From: Cryptosporangium arvum DSM 44712
Lineage (GTDB): Bacteria > Actinomycetota > Actinomycetes > Mycobacteriales > Cryptosporangiaceae
Assembly: GCF_000585375.1 (NCBI RefSeq)
Contig: NZ_KK073874.1
Location: 7,971,913 to 8,035,912, forward strand
Length of the DNA: 64,000 nucleotides
Direction of reading: 5' to 3'
Both the position numbers and the translations under genes were made by a program. Under the pieces are notes generated by a model. The model was not told where the DNA came from. It worked only from the letters and a program-made list of their open reading frames with translations, and did no database searches. Of this stretch, positions 19,049 to 28,702 are shown piece after piece; within the stretch, counting starts at the first letter, position 1; every line of letters begins with the position of its first letter.

Positions 19049-21655
19049 TTACGCGAGCGTGAGCGTCGGGCGGGACGGGACCTCGCCGTAGGTGGTGGTG
19101 CGCTGCCGGACCGGGCGTCCGGCGGCCGCCGCCATCGCGGTGAGTTCCTCGACGCTGCGTTCGCTGCCGTTCTCCGAGCCGGCCATGCGGCTGATCGTCT
19201 CCTCCATCAGCGTGCCGCCGACGTCGTCGGAGCCGCCGTTGAGGATCTGCACGGACCCGTTGTCGCCGAGCTTCACCCAGGAGCACTGGATGTGGTCGAT
19301 CCGCCCGTGGAAGGCCAGCCGCGCGAGCGCGTGAACGGCCCGGTTCTGCGCGTTCGTGGGCCCCGGGCGGGCGATGCCGGCCAGGTAGATCGGGGCGTTG
19401 TGGTGCACGAACGGCAGCGGGACGAACTCGGTGAAACCGCCGGTCTCGTCCTGGATCCGGGCCAGCGTGCGGTAGTGGCCGAGCCAGTGCCCCGAGTGGT
19501 CGACGTGCCCGTACATCATCGTCGACGACGAGCGGATGCCCAGCTTGTGGGCGGTGGACACGATCTCGATCCACTCGGCCGCAGGCAGCTTGCCCTTGGT
19601 GAGCACCCACCGGACCTCGTCGTCGAGGATCTCGGCCGCGGTGCCGGGGATCGTGTCGAGCCCGGCCTCCTTCATCATCACCAGCCAGTCGTGCACCGAC
19701 ATGTTCGCCTTGGCGCTCGCGGTCGCGATCTCCATCGGCGAGAACGCGTGCACGTGCATGCCCGGGACCTTCTCCTTGACCGCACGCACCAGGTCGGCGT
19801 AGCCCCGTCCGGACAGCTCCGGGTCGATGCCGCCCTGCATGCAGACCTCGGTGGCGCCGAGCGCCCAGGCCTCCGCGGCCCGGTCGGCCACCTCGGTGTT
19901 GGACAGCCGGTAGGCGTCGGCGTCGGTACGCCGCTGGGCGAACGCGCAGAAGCGGCACCCGACGTAACAGACGTTCGTGAAGTTGATGTTCCGGTTCACC
20001 ACGTAGGTGATCGCGTCGCCGTTGACCTCCTTACGCAGGTCGTCGGCGAGCTTCGTCAGGGTCTCGAGGGCTGCGCCCTCGGCCGCGAAGAGCGCCAGCG
20101 CCGCGTCGGTGTTCGCCTCGTCGAGCAGTGCGGCCGGGTTCGTGGCCGCGATGTCCAAGCCTCTGCGGACGTCGGCCGCGAGCCGTTCGGGGGCGGCGAC
20201 GAGCGGGGTCTCGACGTGCTCCGCGACGGCTTCCCAGTCGCCGTAGACCGTGGAGAAGTCGGTACGCCGGTCCTCGGTGCGGCCGGTCGTGTCGATCGTG
20301 GTGCCCAGGTCGGCCCGGCCCATCGTCTCCAGCAGCGCGGGATCCGGCTCCTGCCAGGGCCGTCCCACCGGCATCGCCTTCTCGTTCGCGAGCCCGGTCT
20401 CGGGGTCCATCAGCGCGTGCAGGTGGCCCCCGACCCGGGGGTCGATCCACGGCTCGCCCGCGAGCGCGTACTTCGGGTAGGCGGTGAGCCGCTCTTTCAG
20501 CTCGAACCCGGCGTTCCTGGTGCGCCGGGCGAGCTCCTCGATCTGCGGCCATGGGCGCTCGGGGTTCACGTGGTCCGGGGTCACCGGCGAGACGCCGCCC
20601 CAGTCGTCGATGCCGGCGCGCAGCAGCAGCGAGTACTCGTCCTCGGTGCCCTTCGCCTGCAGGGTGTGCAGGTCGTCGAGCAGGTTCGGCGGGGCCTGCA
20701 GGCGCATCTTCGGGCCGAGCACGAGCCGGGCGGTGGCCACGGTGGCCAGGAAGTCGTCGAAGTCCGCGTCGGGCTCGTTGCGCATCGCGGTGTCGGGCTT
20801 GGCCCGGAAGTTCTGGATGATGACTTCCTGGATGTGCCCGTACTCGCGGGCCGACGCCCGGATCGCGAACAGCGACTCGGCCCGCTCCTCGTGCGTCTCG
20901 CCGATCCCGACCAGGATCCCGGTCGTGAACGGGACTCCGACCCGGCCGGCGTCGGTGAGCGCGCGCAGCCGGACGGCCGGCTCCTTGTCGGGCGAGCCGT
21001 AGTGCGGGCCGCCCGGCTCGCTCCACAGCCGCGTCGCCGTGGTCTCGAGCATCATGCCCATGCTGGGCGCGACTGGCTTGAGCCGCTGCAACTCGGCCCA
21101 GCTCATCACGCCGGGGTTGAGGTGCGGCAGCAGCCCGGTCTCTTCGAGCACGGCGATCGCGCAGGCCCGGACGTAATCCAGGGTGGACGCGTAACCGCGC
21201 GAATCCAGCCACTCCCGGGCCGCCGGCCACCGCTCCTCGGGGCGGTCGCCGAGCGTGAACAGGGCCTCCTTGCAGCCCTGCTCCGCGCCGGCCTTCGCGA
21301 TCGCGACGACCTCGTCCCGATCGAGGAACGTGTGCGGCACCTTGTGCGGCACGGTCGCGAACGTGCAGTAGTGGCACCGGTCCCGGCACAGCCGGGTGAC
21401 CGGGATGAACACTTTGCGGGAGTAGGTGACAATCCCCGGGCGGCCGGCGTCGACGAGCCCAGCGTCACGCACCCGGGACGCGATCGTCAGGAGCTCGTCC
21501 AGCTGGTCCCCGCGGGCACGCAGCAGCGTGGCGGCTTCGCCCGGGTCGAGGCTCACGCCGTCCCGGGCACGCCGCAGCGCGCGTTTCAGTCCTCGGTCGT
21601 CCGGGCTACTGGAAGGGACGTTCGGGCGCGTGACCTCGACCATGTCGGCCACCAT
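19049..21655 (-). CDS. fbiC: FO synthase (CofG-CofH fusion)
   Basis: An 868-residue radical SAM enzyme that joins a ribityl-uracil intermediate and tyrosine to make the deazaflavin FO of coenzyme F420. The N-terminal CofG half carries [10 protein letters not shown] near residues 90-99; the C-terminal CofH half carries [10 protein letters not shown] near residue 562. Both CxxxCxxC clusters are intact. Actinobacteria use this fused form, whereas archaea encode two proteins. The start at 21655 is a choice among nearby starts (another Met five codons in). In M. tuberculosis fbiC is far from fbiA-fbiB; here all three lie within about 6 kb. Confidence 0.96.
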   Translation of the reverse strand: MVADMVEVTRPNVPSSSPDDRGLKRALRRARDGVSLDPGEAATLLRARGDQLDELLTIASRVRDAGLVDAGRPGIVTYSRKVFIPVTRLCRDRCHYCTFATVPHKVPHTFLDRDEVVAIAKAGAEQGCKEALFTLGDRPEERWPAAREWLDSRGYASTLDYVRACAIAVLEETGLLPHLNPGVMSWAELQRLKPVAPSMGMMLETTATRLWSEPGGPHYGSPDKEPAVRLRALTDAGRVGVPFTTGILVGIGETHEERAESLFAIRASAREYGHIQEVIIQNFRAKPDTAMRNEPDADFDDFLATVATARLVLGPKMRLQAPPNLLDDLHTLQAKGTEDEYSLLLRAGIDDWGGVSPVTPDHVNPERPWPQIEELARRTRNAGFELKERLTAYPKYALAGEPWIDPRVGGHLHALMDPETGLANEKAMPVGRPWQEPDPALLETMGRADLGTTIDTTGRTEDRRTDFSTVYGDWEAVAEHVETPLVAAPERLAADVRRGLDIAATNPAALLDEANTDAALALFAAEGAALETLTKLADDLRKEVNGDAITYVVNRNINFTNVCYVGCRFCAFAQRRTDADAYRLSNTEVADRAAEAWALGATEVCMQGGIDPELSGRGYADLVRAVKEKVPGMHVHAFSPMEIATASAKANMSVHDWLVMMKEAGLDTIPGTAAEILDDEVRWVLTKGKLPAAEWIEIVSTAHKLGIRSSSTMMYGHVDHSGHWLGHYRTLARIQDETGGFTEFVPLPFVHHNAPIYLAGIARPGPTNAQNRAVHALARLAFHGRIDHIQCSWVKLGDNGSVQILNGGSDDVGGTLMEETISRMAGSENGSERSVEELTAMAAAAGRPVRQRTTTYGEVPSRPTLTLA

Positions 21656-21700
21656 ATGCCGCCGCGAGCCCGGTTGACCGAGGGGCGATTGTGGTGCGGG

Positions 21701-22822
21701 TTACTCCCCGTGCCGGGGGCCGCGGTGCTGCTGCTGGTCCGGCGGCAGCAGGTCGTTCACGTTGACGATGTTCGTCTCCTGGCTGTTCGGGGCCGGGTAA
21801 CCGCTCGTCGGCTGCGGGAATCCGCTGGTGGGCGCGGCCTGGTGGGCGGAGCCGTAGCCCGGCTGCTGACCCTGGTAGCCGTACGGGACGCCCGAGCTGG
21901 GCTGCTGGCCGTAGGGCACGCCGGAGCTGGGCTGGCCGTAGGGCACACCCGAGCTGGGCTGGGCGTACGAGGCGGGCTGACCGGACGTCGGGGCCTGGCT
22001 CGGCCACTGCCCGGGCTGGGGCTGCCCGGGCTGGGGCTGGCCGGGCTGCTGTCCGGGCCAGGACGGCTGGGCGTTCCAGGCCTGGGTGGGCTGGCCGGAG
22101 GGAACCGGCTGGCCCCAGTCCTGGCCGGGCTGCTGCGCCGGCTGCTGACCGGGCCAGTCCTGACCGGGCTGGTTCTGCTGCTGACCGGGCCACTCCTGAC
22201 CCGGTTGGGCCTGACCGGGCTGAGCCTGGCCCGGGTAGCCGGCCTGGCCACCGTAGGGAGCCGCCGGGCGAGCCCCGGTGTCGTACCCCTGCCCCTGGGC
22301 GCCCGGGTAGGCGCCGTAGCCACCCTGCGCACCGGCCGGAGCCGCCGCGCCGCGCGCCGCCATCATCACCTGCAGGGCGAAGAACGCGACCGCCGCCGTC
22401 AAGGCGATCCACGCGAGCCCCTCGAGGAACGACGCGAACTTCGAGCCGGCCGTGGAGTACGAGGCGCCGAAGATGCTGGCGCTCGTGATCAGCCCGAGCA
22501 GGGCCGAGAAGGCCAGCTCGGCCAGGGCGATCATGCTGACCAGCGGAACGAGCTTGTCCTTGGTGGGGCGCACGACGGCGACCAGCAGCACCGCGACGGC
22601 GGGCAGCACGACCTGGGTCAACCCCAGGAACGACCCGCGCGAGGCGGCCAGCGCGTCGCTGAGGTCGAGCGACGACGTCGCGATCGCCAGCAACCCGACG
22701 AGCAACAGGACGCCGTTGACCGCCAGGAGCAGCACCGCTGCCGGTCCTCTTAACCGCTCGACGACGGCCTGGACAGGCGTTTGGGCCTCGGTGGACGACA
22801 CGGTCTTCTCCTTCGACGCCAT
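21701..22822 (-). CDS. Four-span membrane protein with Gln/Pro/Gly repeat tail
   Basis: A 373-residue protein. Residues 25-175 hold four hydrophobic helices. The remaining 200 residues are cytoplasmic-looking and built of short repeats: PGQ-based units, then three nine-residue QPSSGVPYG units, and a terminal VNVNDLLPPDQQ. I place the start at ATG 22822; longer reading in the same frame runs into fbiA on the opposite strand. No function is recognised. It shares an intergenic region of about 105 bp with divergent fbiA. Similar short membrane proteins with Pro/Tyr/Gln-rich tails occur at 34495 and 48455. Confidence 0.75.
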   Translation of the reverse strand: MASKEKTVSSTEAQTPVQAVVERLRGPAAVLLLAVNGVLLLVGLLAIATSSLDLSDALAASRGSFLGLTQVVLPAVAVLLVAVVRPTKDKLVPLVSMIALAELAFSALLGLITSASIFGASYSTAGSKFASFLEGLAWIALTAAVAFFALQVMMAARGAAAPAGAQGGYGAYPGAQGQGYDTGARPAAPYGGQAGYPGQAQPGQAQPGQEWPGQQQNQPGQDWPGQQPAQQPGQDWGQPVPSGQPTQAWNAQPSWPGQQPGQPQPGQPQPGQWPSQAPTSGQPASYAQPSSGVPYGQPSSGVPYGQQPSSGVPYGYQGQQPGYGSAHQAAPTSGFPQPTSGYPAPNSQETNIVNVNDLLPPDQQQHRGPRHGE

Positions 22823-22927
22823 GTTCTCCGCATATCGGTTCAGCCGCCAGCCTGGCACAACACTGCCGAAAGGTGCGAGCGAACGCCCCGGGCAACCGTT
22901 GCCGGTGGCGTGCGCAACGATGGGAGA

Positions 22928-23908
22928 ATGCGCATTGTCGTACTGGCCGGTGGCATCGGCGGGGCTCGTTTCCTCCAGGGCGTCCGGGAATGGGCGGGTC
23001 AGCGGGACGACCAGCCCGAGATCACCGCGATCGTGAACACGTCTGACGACGTCACGCTGCACGGCCTGCGGATCTGCACCGACCTCGACAGCGTGATGTA
23101 CACGCTCGGTGGCGGGCACGACGAGGAACGCGGGTGGGGGCGGGTCGGCGAGACCTGGGCGGTGAAGGACGAACTCGCCGAGTACGGCGCGGAGCCGACC
23201 TGGTTCGGGCTCGGCGACCGGGACATCGCGACGCACCTGGTCCGGACCCGGATGCTCGACGCCGGGTATCCGCTTTCGGCGGTCACCGAGGCGCTGTGCG
23301 CCCGCTGGAAGCCCGGCGTGCGGCTGCTGCCGATGAGCGACGACCGGGTCGAGACGCACGTCGTGCTGGCCGAGGAACTCGAGGGCGCCGGGGTGCGGCG
23401 GCGGGCCGTGCACTTCCAGGAGTGGTGGGTGCGCTACCGGGCCGCCCTGGCGGCCGACCAGTTCGTCCAGGTGGGGATCGAGGATGCGAAGCCGGCGCCC
23501 GGGGTGGTGGAGGCGATCGCCGCCGCCGACCTGATCCTGTTCGCGCCGAGCAACCCGGTAGTGAGCATCGACACGATCCTGGCCGTGCCGGGCATCCGGG
23601 CGGCGTTGCTCGCCGCGCCGGCGAAGATCGTCGGGGTCTCGCCGATCATCGGTGGAGCGCCGGTGCGGGGCATGGCGGAGAAGTGTCTGCCGGTGGTCGG
23701 GGTGGAGATCTCCGCGGCCGGGGTCGGCGCGCACTACGGGGCGCGGGCATACGGTGGCCTGCTCGACGGCTGGCTCGTCGACACCACCGACGCCGGCACC
23801 GTGCTCTTCGGCGCGGACGTCCGCGCGGTGCCGCTCTGGATGACCGACCCGCCGACCACCGCCGAGATGGTCGCCGAGGCCGCTGCCGTCGCCGGGCTCC
23901 CCCGATGA
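22928..23908 (+). CDS. fbiA: 2-phospho-L-lactate transferase (CofD family)
   Basis: A 326-residue enzyme of F420 biosynthesis. It transfers a phospho-lactyl or phosphoenolpyruvyl group from a guanylylated donor to FO, giving (dehydro)F420-0. Motifs include [14 protein letters not shown] at the N-terminus, [20 protein letters not shown], and [15 protein letters not shown]. The ATG at 22928 has GGGAG only one base upstream, which is too close for normal initiation, so the mRNA may be leaderless. The stop overlaps the fbiB start by four bases (ATGA). Confidence 0.95.
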   Translation: MRIVVLAGGIGGARFLQGVREWAGQRDDQPEITAIVNTSDDVTLHGLRICTDLDSVMYTLGGGHDEERGWGRVGETWAVKDELAEYGAEPTWFGLGDRDIATHLVRTRMLDAGYPLSAVTEALCARWKPGVRLLPMSDDRVETHVVLAEELEGAGVRRRAVHFQEWWVRYRAALAADQFVQVGIEDAKPAPGVVEAIAAADLILFAPSNPVVSIDTILAVPGIRAALLAAPAKIVGVSPIIGGAPVRGMAEKCLPVVGVEISAAGVGAHYGARAYGGLLDGWLVDTTDAGTVLFGADVRAVPLWMTDPPTTAEMVAEAAAVAGLPR

Positions 23909-25293
23909 CCGTCCCGGTCGGGCCGCCTGCTTCGGCCGCGCCCGAGGGCGGGGCGGGTGCGCGGGCGGCGGACGTGCGAGTCCTTCCTGTTCCCGGTCTT
24001 CCGGAGGTCGGGCCCGGGACCGATCTCGCCGCGCTGATCAGCACGGCGGCGCCGTGGCTGGTCGACGGCGACGTGCTCGTGGTGACCAGCAAGATCGTCA
24101 GCAAGGCGGAGGGCAGGCTGCTACCGGTCGGCGACGACCGGGAGGCCGCGCGGGAAGCCGCGATCGACGGCCAAACCACGGCCGTGGTCGCCACCCGCGG
24201 TCGCACCCGCATCGTCCGCACCCCGCAGGGCCTGGTGCTGGCCTCGGCCGGCGTCGACACGTCGAACGTCGGCCAGGACGTCGTCGCGCTGCTCCCGGAG
24301 GACTCCGACGCCTCGGCACGCACCCTGCGCGCCGGGTTGAAGCACGCTCTCGGCGTCGACGTCGGCGTGATCGTCAGCGACACGATGGGCCGCCCCTGGC
24401 GCGTCGGCGTCGCGGACGTGGCGATCGGCGCCGCCGGGCTGCGTCCCCTGCGTGACCTTCGCGGCCAGACCGACAACCACGGCAACGACCTGGCCATGAC
24501 CGTGGTGGCCGACGCCGATCAGATCGCGGCCGCGGCCGAACTCGTGAAGGGCAAGTCCGGCGGGGTCCCGGTGGCGGTCGTGCGGGGCGTGCGCTCGCTC
24601 GTCGACGTGGGTGGCGAGGACGGCCCCGGCGCGGCCGCCCTCGTGCGCGTCCTCGAGGAGGACATGTTCGCGCTCGGTACCGCCGAGGCGCGGGCGCTCG
24701 GCCAGCGCGAGGCCGTGACCCTGCGTCGCTCGATCCGGGTGTTCGGTCCCGACCCGGTGCCCGCCGACGCGATCGCCCGCGCGGTGGCCGCCGCGGTCAC
24801 CGCGCCCGCACCGCACCACACCACACCCTGGCGTTTCGTCCACGTCGCTTCGGGCGACGTCCGGAAGCGCCTGCTGGCCGGGATGCGCGAAGCCTGGGCC
24901 TCCGACCTGCGCGGGGACGGCTTCGACGAGGACGCGATCGCGCGCCGGCTGCGGCGGGGCGACCTGCTCTGGGAGGCTCCGGCGCTGGTCGTGCCGGTGC
25001 TCGCGCTCGATGGCGCCCACCCCTACCCGGACGCCCGCCGCGCGGCGAGCGAGCGGGCCATGTTTCAGGTGGCGATGGGCGCCGGTGTGCAGAACTTCCT
25101 GGTCGCGCTGGCCACCGAAGGCATCGGCTCGTGCTGGGTCTCCTCGACGATGTTCGCCGCCGATCTGGTCCGGTCCGAGCTCGACCTGCCCGCTGACTGG
25201 CACCCGATGGGCTCGGTGGCGATCGGCTACCCCGCCGAACCGCCCCGCGACCGCCCCGCGCGCGACGCCTCCGCCTTCCTCCTGACCCGCTGA
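23905..25293 (+). CDS. fbiB: F420-0:gamma-glutamyl ligase / nitroreductase-like fusion
   Basis: A 462-residue two-domain enzyme. Residues about 25-250 form the CofE gamma-glutamyl ligase ([41 protein letters not shown]). Residues about 260-460 form an FMN-binding nitroreductase-like domain ([32 protein letters not shown]), which in actinobacteria reduces dehydro-F420-0 and supports polyglutamylation. It is translationally coupled to fbiA through ATGA. The 56 bp after its stop hold no gene before the convergent AlkA-like gene. Confidence 0.95.
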   Translation: MTVPVGPPASAAPEGGAGARAADVRVLPVPGLPEVGPGTDLAALISTAAPWLVDGDVLVVTSKIVSKAEGRLLPVGDDREAAREAAIDGQTTAVVATRGRTRIVRTPQGLVLASAGVDTSNVGQDVVALLPEDSDASARTLRAGLKHALGVDVGVIVSDTMGRPWRVGVADVAIGAAGLRPLRDLRGQTDNHGNDLAMTVVADADQIAAAAELVKGKSGGVPVAVVRGVRSLVDVGGEDGPGAAALVRVLEEDMFALGTAEARALGQREAVTLRRSIRVFGPDPVPADAIARAVAAAVTAPAPHHTTPWRFVHVASGDVRKRLLAGMREAWASDLRGDGFDEDAIARRLRRGDLLWEAPALVVPVLALDGAHPYPDARRAASERAMFQVAMGAGVQNFLVALATEGIGSCWVSSTMFAADLVRSELDLPADWHPMGSVAIGYPAEPPRDRPARDASAFLLTR

Positions 25294-25349
25294 CGCGGGC
25301 CGGAGCCCGTCCGGCGGATCCGTTGCGAGCGAGAGCCGCAGGACCGGAC

Positions 25350-26303
25350 CTAGAACGCGCGGTAGTCGCGGGGGGAGAAGCGGGGGCCGCGTTTCGGGGG
25401 GCGGACGGCGGGGCCCACCTCCACCAGGCGGATGGCCCGCTGCCGATGAGGCGCGTAGGGGGCCAGCACCTCGAGCATGCCGGCGTCGTCCAGCTTCCGG
25501 CCCACCAGCGCCCACCCGACGACGTTCGGCAGGTGGTAGTCGCCGACGCTCACCGCGTCGGCGCCGGACATCGCGCGCTGCACCGCCTCCGCGGCCGTCC
25601 ACGGCCCGATTCCCGGCAGCGTGCACAGCACCCGCACGGCCTCCGCGACCGGCCGGTCGACCAGCTGGTCCAACCGGGCCGCCACGGTCGCCGCGGCCCG
25701 GATCGCCCGGCGCCGCGACAGATCCACGCCGGCCCTGTGCCACTCCCAGTCGGGAATCGCCAGCCAGTCGGCCGGATACGGCGCCACCGCCAGGCCGCTC
25801 GGCGCCGGCCCCGGCGCGGGCGACCCGAACCGCCACACCAGCTCACGCCAGGAACGCCGGGCCTCGATGCCGGTGACCTTCTGCTCCAGCACCGCGACCG
25901 ACACCTGGTCGAACAGCAGCCGGGTCGCCGGGAACCGCAGGCCTCCCCCGCACAGCCGCCACGCCTCGCTCAGCACCGGGTGCGGGGCGGCGTCCAGCAC
26001 GCCCGCGAAATCGTCCACCACGTCGTCGACGCAGAGCAGTTGCGGGAGGTGCTCGAGCAGCCACTCGCCGCCCGGCCCCCAGGCCTCCGCGACGACGCGA
26101 TCGGATCGGCGGAGCCGAATCGTGCCCGGCCCCGCCGGTGTCGGCGCGGTACGCCACAGCGCACCGTCGACGAGGCGATGGGTCGGGTCACCCTTGCCCC
26201 GGGCCAGGTGCCCGAGCGAACGCCGGAGGTCCAGCGGGTACGGCGGACTCCACTCACGGGTGAGCGCAGTAGTCGGCACCGCTTCAGCAGAGATTGCCCG
26301 CAC
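25350..26303 (-). CDS. DNA-3-methyladenine glycosylase II-like protein (HhH-GPD)
   Basis: A 317-residue base-excision repair glycosylase. The helix-hairpin-helix LPGIGPWTAAE near residue 230 and the catalytic Asp in SVGDYHLP are present, as in AlkA. The N-terminal half (PLDLRRSLGHLARGKGDPT) corresponds to the AlkA N-terminal domain and lacks the Ada metal-binding Cys cluster. The first 20 bases overlap the end of manC, so it is probably cotranscribed with it. The substrate is likely alkylated purines; this is inferred from the family. Confidence 0.88.
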   Translation of the reverse strand: MRAISAEAVPTTALTREWSPPYPLDLRRSLGHLARGKGDPTHRLVDGALWRTAPTPAGPGTIRLRRSDRVVAEAWGPGGEWLLEHLPQLLCVDDVVDDFAGVLDAAPHPVLSEAWRLCGGGLRFPATRLLFDQVSVAVLEQKVTGIEARRSWRELVWRFGSPAPGPAPSGLAVAPYPADWLAIPDWEWHRAGVDLSRRRAIRAAATVAARLDQLVDRPVAEAVRVLCTLPGIGPWTAAEAVQRAMSGADAVSVGDYHLPNVVGWALVGRKLDDAGMLEVLAPYAPHRQRAIRLVEVGPAVRPPKRGPRFSPRDYRAF

Positions 26304-27375
26304 CTTTGTTCTTCAAGGCCTCTACCAGCGACTTTACCTCCTGGGCCCGGTCGCGCGGGCACACCAGGAGCGCGTCGGGGGTGTCCACGACGACGACGTC
26401 GCGCATGCCGAGCAGCGCGACCGTCCGCGACGAGTTCGGGACGACCATCGCTCCGCTGGTGTCGATCATGATCACCCGGTCGTCGGTGCCGACGACCGTG
26501 TTGCCCTCGGCGTCGTGCTCCAGAACGGCCGCGAGCCCGTCCCAGTCACCCAGGTCGTTCCAGCCGAACGCGGCCGGGACGACGGCGACACCACCCCGCG
26601 CCGCGGCGTCCTCCATGATCCCGTGGTCGACCGAGATCTTCGGCAGGCGCGGCCACACCTCGGACAGCACCTCGTCCCGGCGGGGCAGGTCCCAGGATTC
26701 GCAGATCTTCATCAGGCCGCTGTACAGCTCGGGGAGCTGCCGCTGGACCTCGCCGAGGAACGCGTCGACCCGCCAGACGAACATGCCGGCGTTCCAGACG
26801 TACTCGCCGGACGCGAGGTAGCTCTCGGCGACGTCCAGCGACGGCTTCTCCTTGAACTCCAGGACCGCGCGGGCGCCGGTGGCCAGGTGGTCGCCGCAGC
26901 GGATGTAGCCGTAACCGACCTCGGGGCCGGTCGGCGTGATGCCGATGCAGACCAGCTTGCCGTCGGCCGCCGTCCGGATCGCGGTGCGGACCGTGGTGAC
27001 GAACGTCCGGACGTCGCGAACCACGTGGTCCGCGGCGAACGAGCCCATCACGGCGTCCGGGTCGCGCCGCTGGATCAGCGCGGCGGCCAGCGCGATCGCC
27101 GGCCCGGACTCACGCGGACCGGGCTCGACGACGATGTTCGACGCCGGCACCTCGGGGAGCTGGCGGGCGACCGCGGCGGCGTGCGCGGCCCCGGTGACGA
27201 CGAACGTGTCACCGGGGAGCGAGACGTATTTGAGCCGGTCGACGGTCTCCTGGATCAGCGTCCGGTCGCCGCCGGTGAGTTGGTGGAGGAACTTGGGGTG
27301 CCCGGCCCGCGACAGCGGCCACAACCGGGTACCGCTGCCCCCCGCAGGGATCACTGGATAGAACGCACCGCTCAT
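26284..27375 (-). CDS. manC: Mannose-1-phosphate guanylyltransferase
   Basis: A 363-residue nucleotidyltransferase that makes GDP-mannose from mannose-1-phosphate and GTP. The N-terminal signature PAGGSGTRLWPLSR and the GHPKFLHQL segment bind nucleotide and phosphate; FAADHVV and VGYGYI follow. There is no C-terminal isomerase fusion. ATG 27375 has GGAGG seven bases upstream, which rejects longer in-frame extensions. M. tuberculosis Rv3264c is the counterpart. It completes the manA-manB-manC route within the window and lies next to a glycosyltransferase on the same strand, 31 bp away. Confidence 0.94.
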   Translation of the reverse strand: MSGAFYPVIPAGGSGTRLWPLSRAGHPKFLHQLTGGDRTLIQETVDRLKYVSLPGDTFVVTGAAHAAAVARQLPEVPASNIVVEPGPRESGPAIALAAALIQRRDPDAVMGSFAADHVVRDVRTFVTTVRTAIRTAADGKLVCIGITPTGPEVGYGYIRCGDHLATGARAVLEFKEKPSLDVAESYLASGEYVWNAGMFVWRVDAFLGEVQRQLPELYSGLMKICESWDLPRRDEVLSEVWPRLPKISVDHGIMEDAAARGGVAVVPAAFGWNDLGDWDGLAAVLEHDAEGNTVVGTDDRVIMIDTSGAMVVPNSSRTVALLGMRDVVVVDTPDALLVCPRDRAQEVKSLVEALKNKGAGNLC

Positions 27376-27406
27376 CAGGCAACCTCCGGGAGGGGGTCGT
27401 CGACGC

Positions 27407-28552
27407 TCATGAACTCGCTGCAACCGCTCTCGTGAAGCTGGCGATGTGGGCCTCCGCGGAGGCGTCCCAGGAGAACTCGAGCGACCGCTCGCGGCCGGCC
27501 GCACCGAGTTGCGCCCGGCGCTCGTGGTCGTCGAGCAACGCGGCCAGGTCGGTGCCGATCTGGTCGGCGTCCTCCCCGGTGTACGCCACGGCCTCGCCGC
27601 CGACCTCGGGCAGCGACAGCCGCGGCGTGGTGAGCACACAGGCGCCGCAGGCCATCGCCTCGAGCACCGGCAGGCCGAAGCCCTCACCGTGGCTCGGGTA
27701 AGCCACGATGATCGCGCCGCCCAGGTAGCCGGGCAGGTCGGCGTAGCGCAGGTAACCCGGCCGGATCAGGCGCAGGTGCGGCGGGATCTCCTCGATCGCG
27801 GTGTCGATCTCCTCGTCGTGGCCGGAGCCACCGGCGATCACCAGCGCCGGCGGCGCCTCCCGGTGCGCGCAGGCCCGGGCCCAGCCGCGGATGAGGTTCG
27901 GGACGTTCTTGCGCGGCTCCTGGGCCCCGAGGAACGCCACGTAGCTGGCCTGCCCGATGCCCAGGCGGGCCCGCACACGGGCGCACTCGGCGTCGTCGGG
28001 GACGTGGAACACCCGCGGGTCGACGCCGTGGTAGGCGACGTCGAGCTTCGTCGGGTCAGCGTCCAGCAGGCGGATCAGCTCGTCGCGGGTGGCCTTGCTG
28101 GGCACGATCACCCGGGACGCCCGGCGCATCGCGGTGCGGGTGGCCGACCGGAAGAACGCGCCCTTGCCCTTGTCGTAGTGGCGCGGGTCGGTGAAGAACG
28201 TGGCGTCGTGCACGGTGACCACGACCGGGCAGGAGACCCGCAGCGGCTGCGTGTAGTGCGGCGAGTGCACGACCTCCGCGTTGACGTGCTGGGCGACCAG
28301 CGGCAGGCCGGTCTGCTCCCACGCCAGCCGCGCCGGGCGGTGCGCCACCGCCGCCGGAGCCGCGATCACCGACGCGTTCGGCACCAGTCGTCCGTAACGC
28401 TCCGCATCGGCCCGCTGGCAGACGACTGCCAGATCAGCGCCGGCTCGGCCGAGGGCCGGGAGCAGCCCGTCGACGTACCGCCCGACCCCGCCACGGTCCG
28501 CCGGAACCGCCGTGGCGTCGACCAGGACTCGAGGGCCGTTGCCGCCTGTCAC
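27407..28552 (-). CDS. GT4-type glycosyltransferase, probable mannosyltransferase
   Basis: A 381-residue GT-B enzyme. The N-terminal Rossmann half has PADRGGVGRYV; the C-terminal half has FLGAQEPRKNVPNLI and the donor-site motif HGEGFGLPVLEAMACG. GTG 28552 is the best start, with GAGGAG seven bases upstream. It lies directly upstream of manC in the same direction, so a GDP-mannose donor is likely. M. tuberculosis has the rhamnosyltransferase wbbL1 near this position, but that is a different (GT2) fold. The acceptor is unknown; a cell-wall glycan or lipid is plausible. Confidence 0.88.
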   Translation of the reverse strand: MTGGNGPRVLVDATAVPADRGGVGRYVDGLLPALGRAGADLAVVCQRADAERYGRLVPNASVIAAPAAVAHRPARLAWEQTGLPLVAQHVNAEVVHSPHYTQPLRVSCPVVVTVHDATFFTDPRHYDKGKGAFFRSATRTAMRRASRVIVPSKATRDELIRLLDADPTKLDVAYHGVDPRVFHVPDDAECARVRARLGIGQASYVAFLGAQEPRKNVPNLIRGWARACAHREAPPALVIAGGSGHDEEIDTAIEEIPPHLRLIRPGYLRYADLPGYLGGAIIVAYPSHGEGFGLPVLEAMACGACVLTTPRLSLPEVGGEAVAYTGEDADQIGTDLAALLDDHERRAQLGAAGRERSLEFSWDASAEAHIASFTRAVAASS

Positions 28553-28702
28553 CTGTTGTCTCCTCGTCGACCTGTCGTCGTCGTGCTGCGGGTGAGGACT
28601 CGGCCTCCCGCGCGTATGAGCGTACGCCGCGGAGGCATCCGTCACCGCACGGTCGGCACCGCCTGTCCGGGCCGGAAAGCCCCCCGACGGTCACCGTATC
28701 GG

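Noticed and set aside
19292-22753. A plus-strand open frame of about 1,150 codons opposite fbiC
   Set aside because: High-GC antisense shadow of fbiC and the adjacent membrane protein; its translation is Arg/Gly/Val-rich without family motifs.
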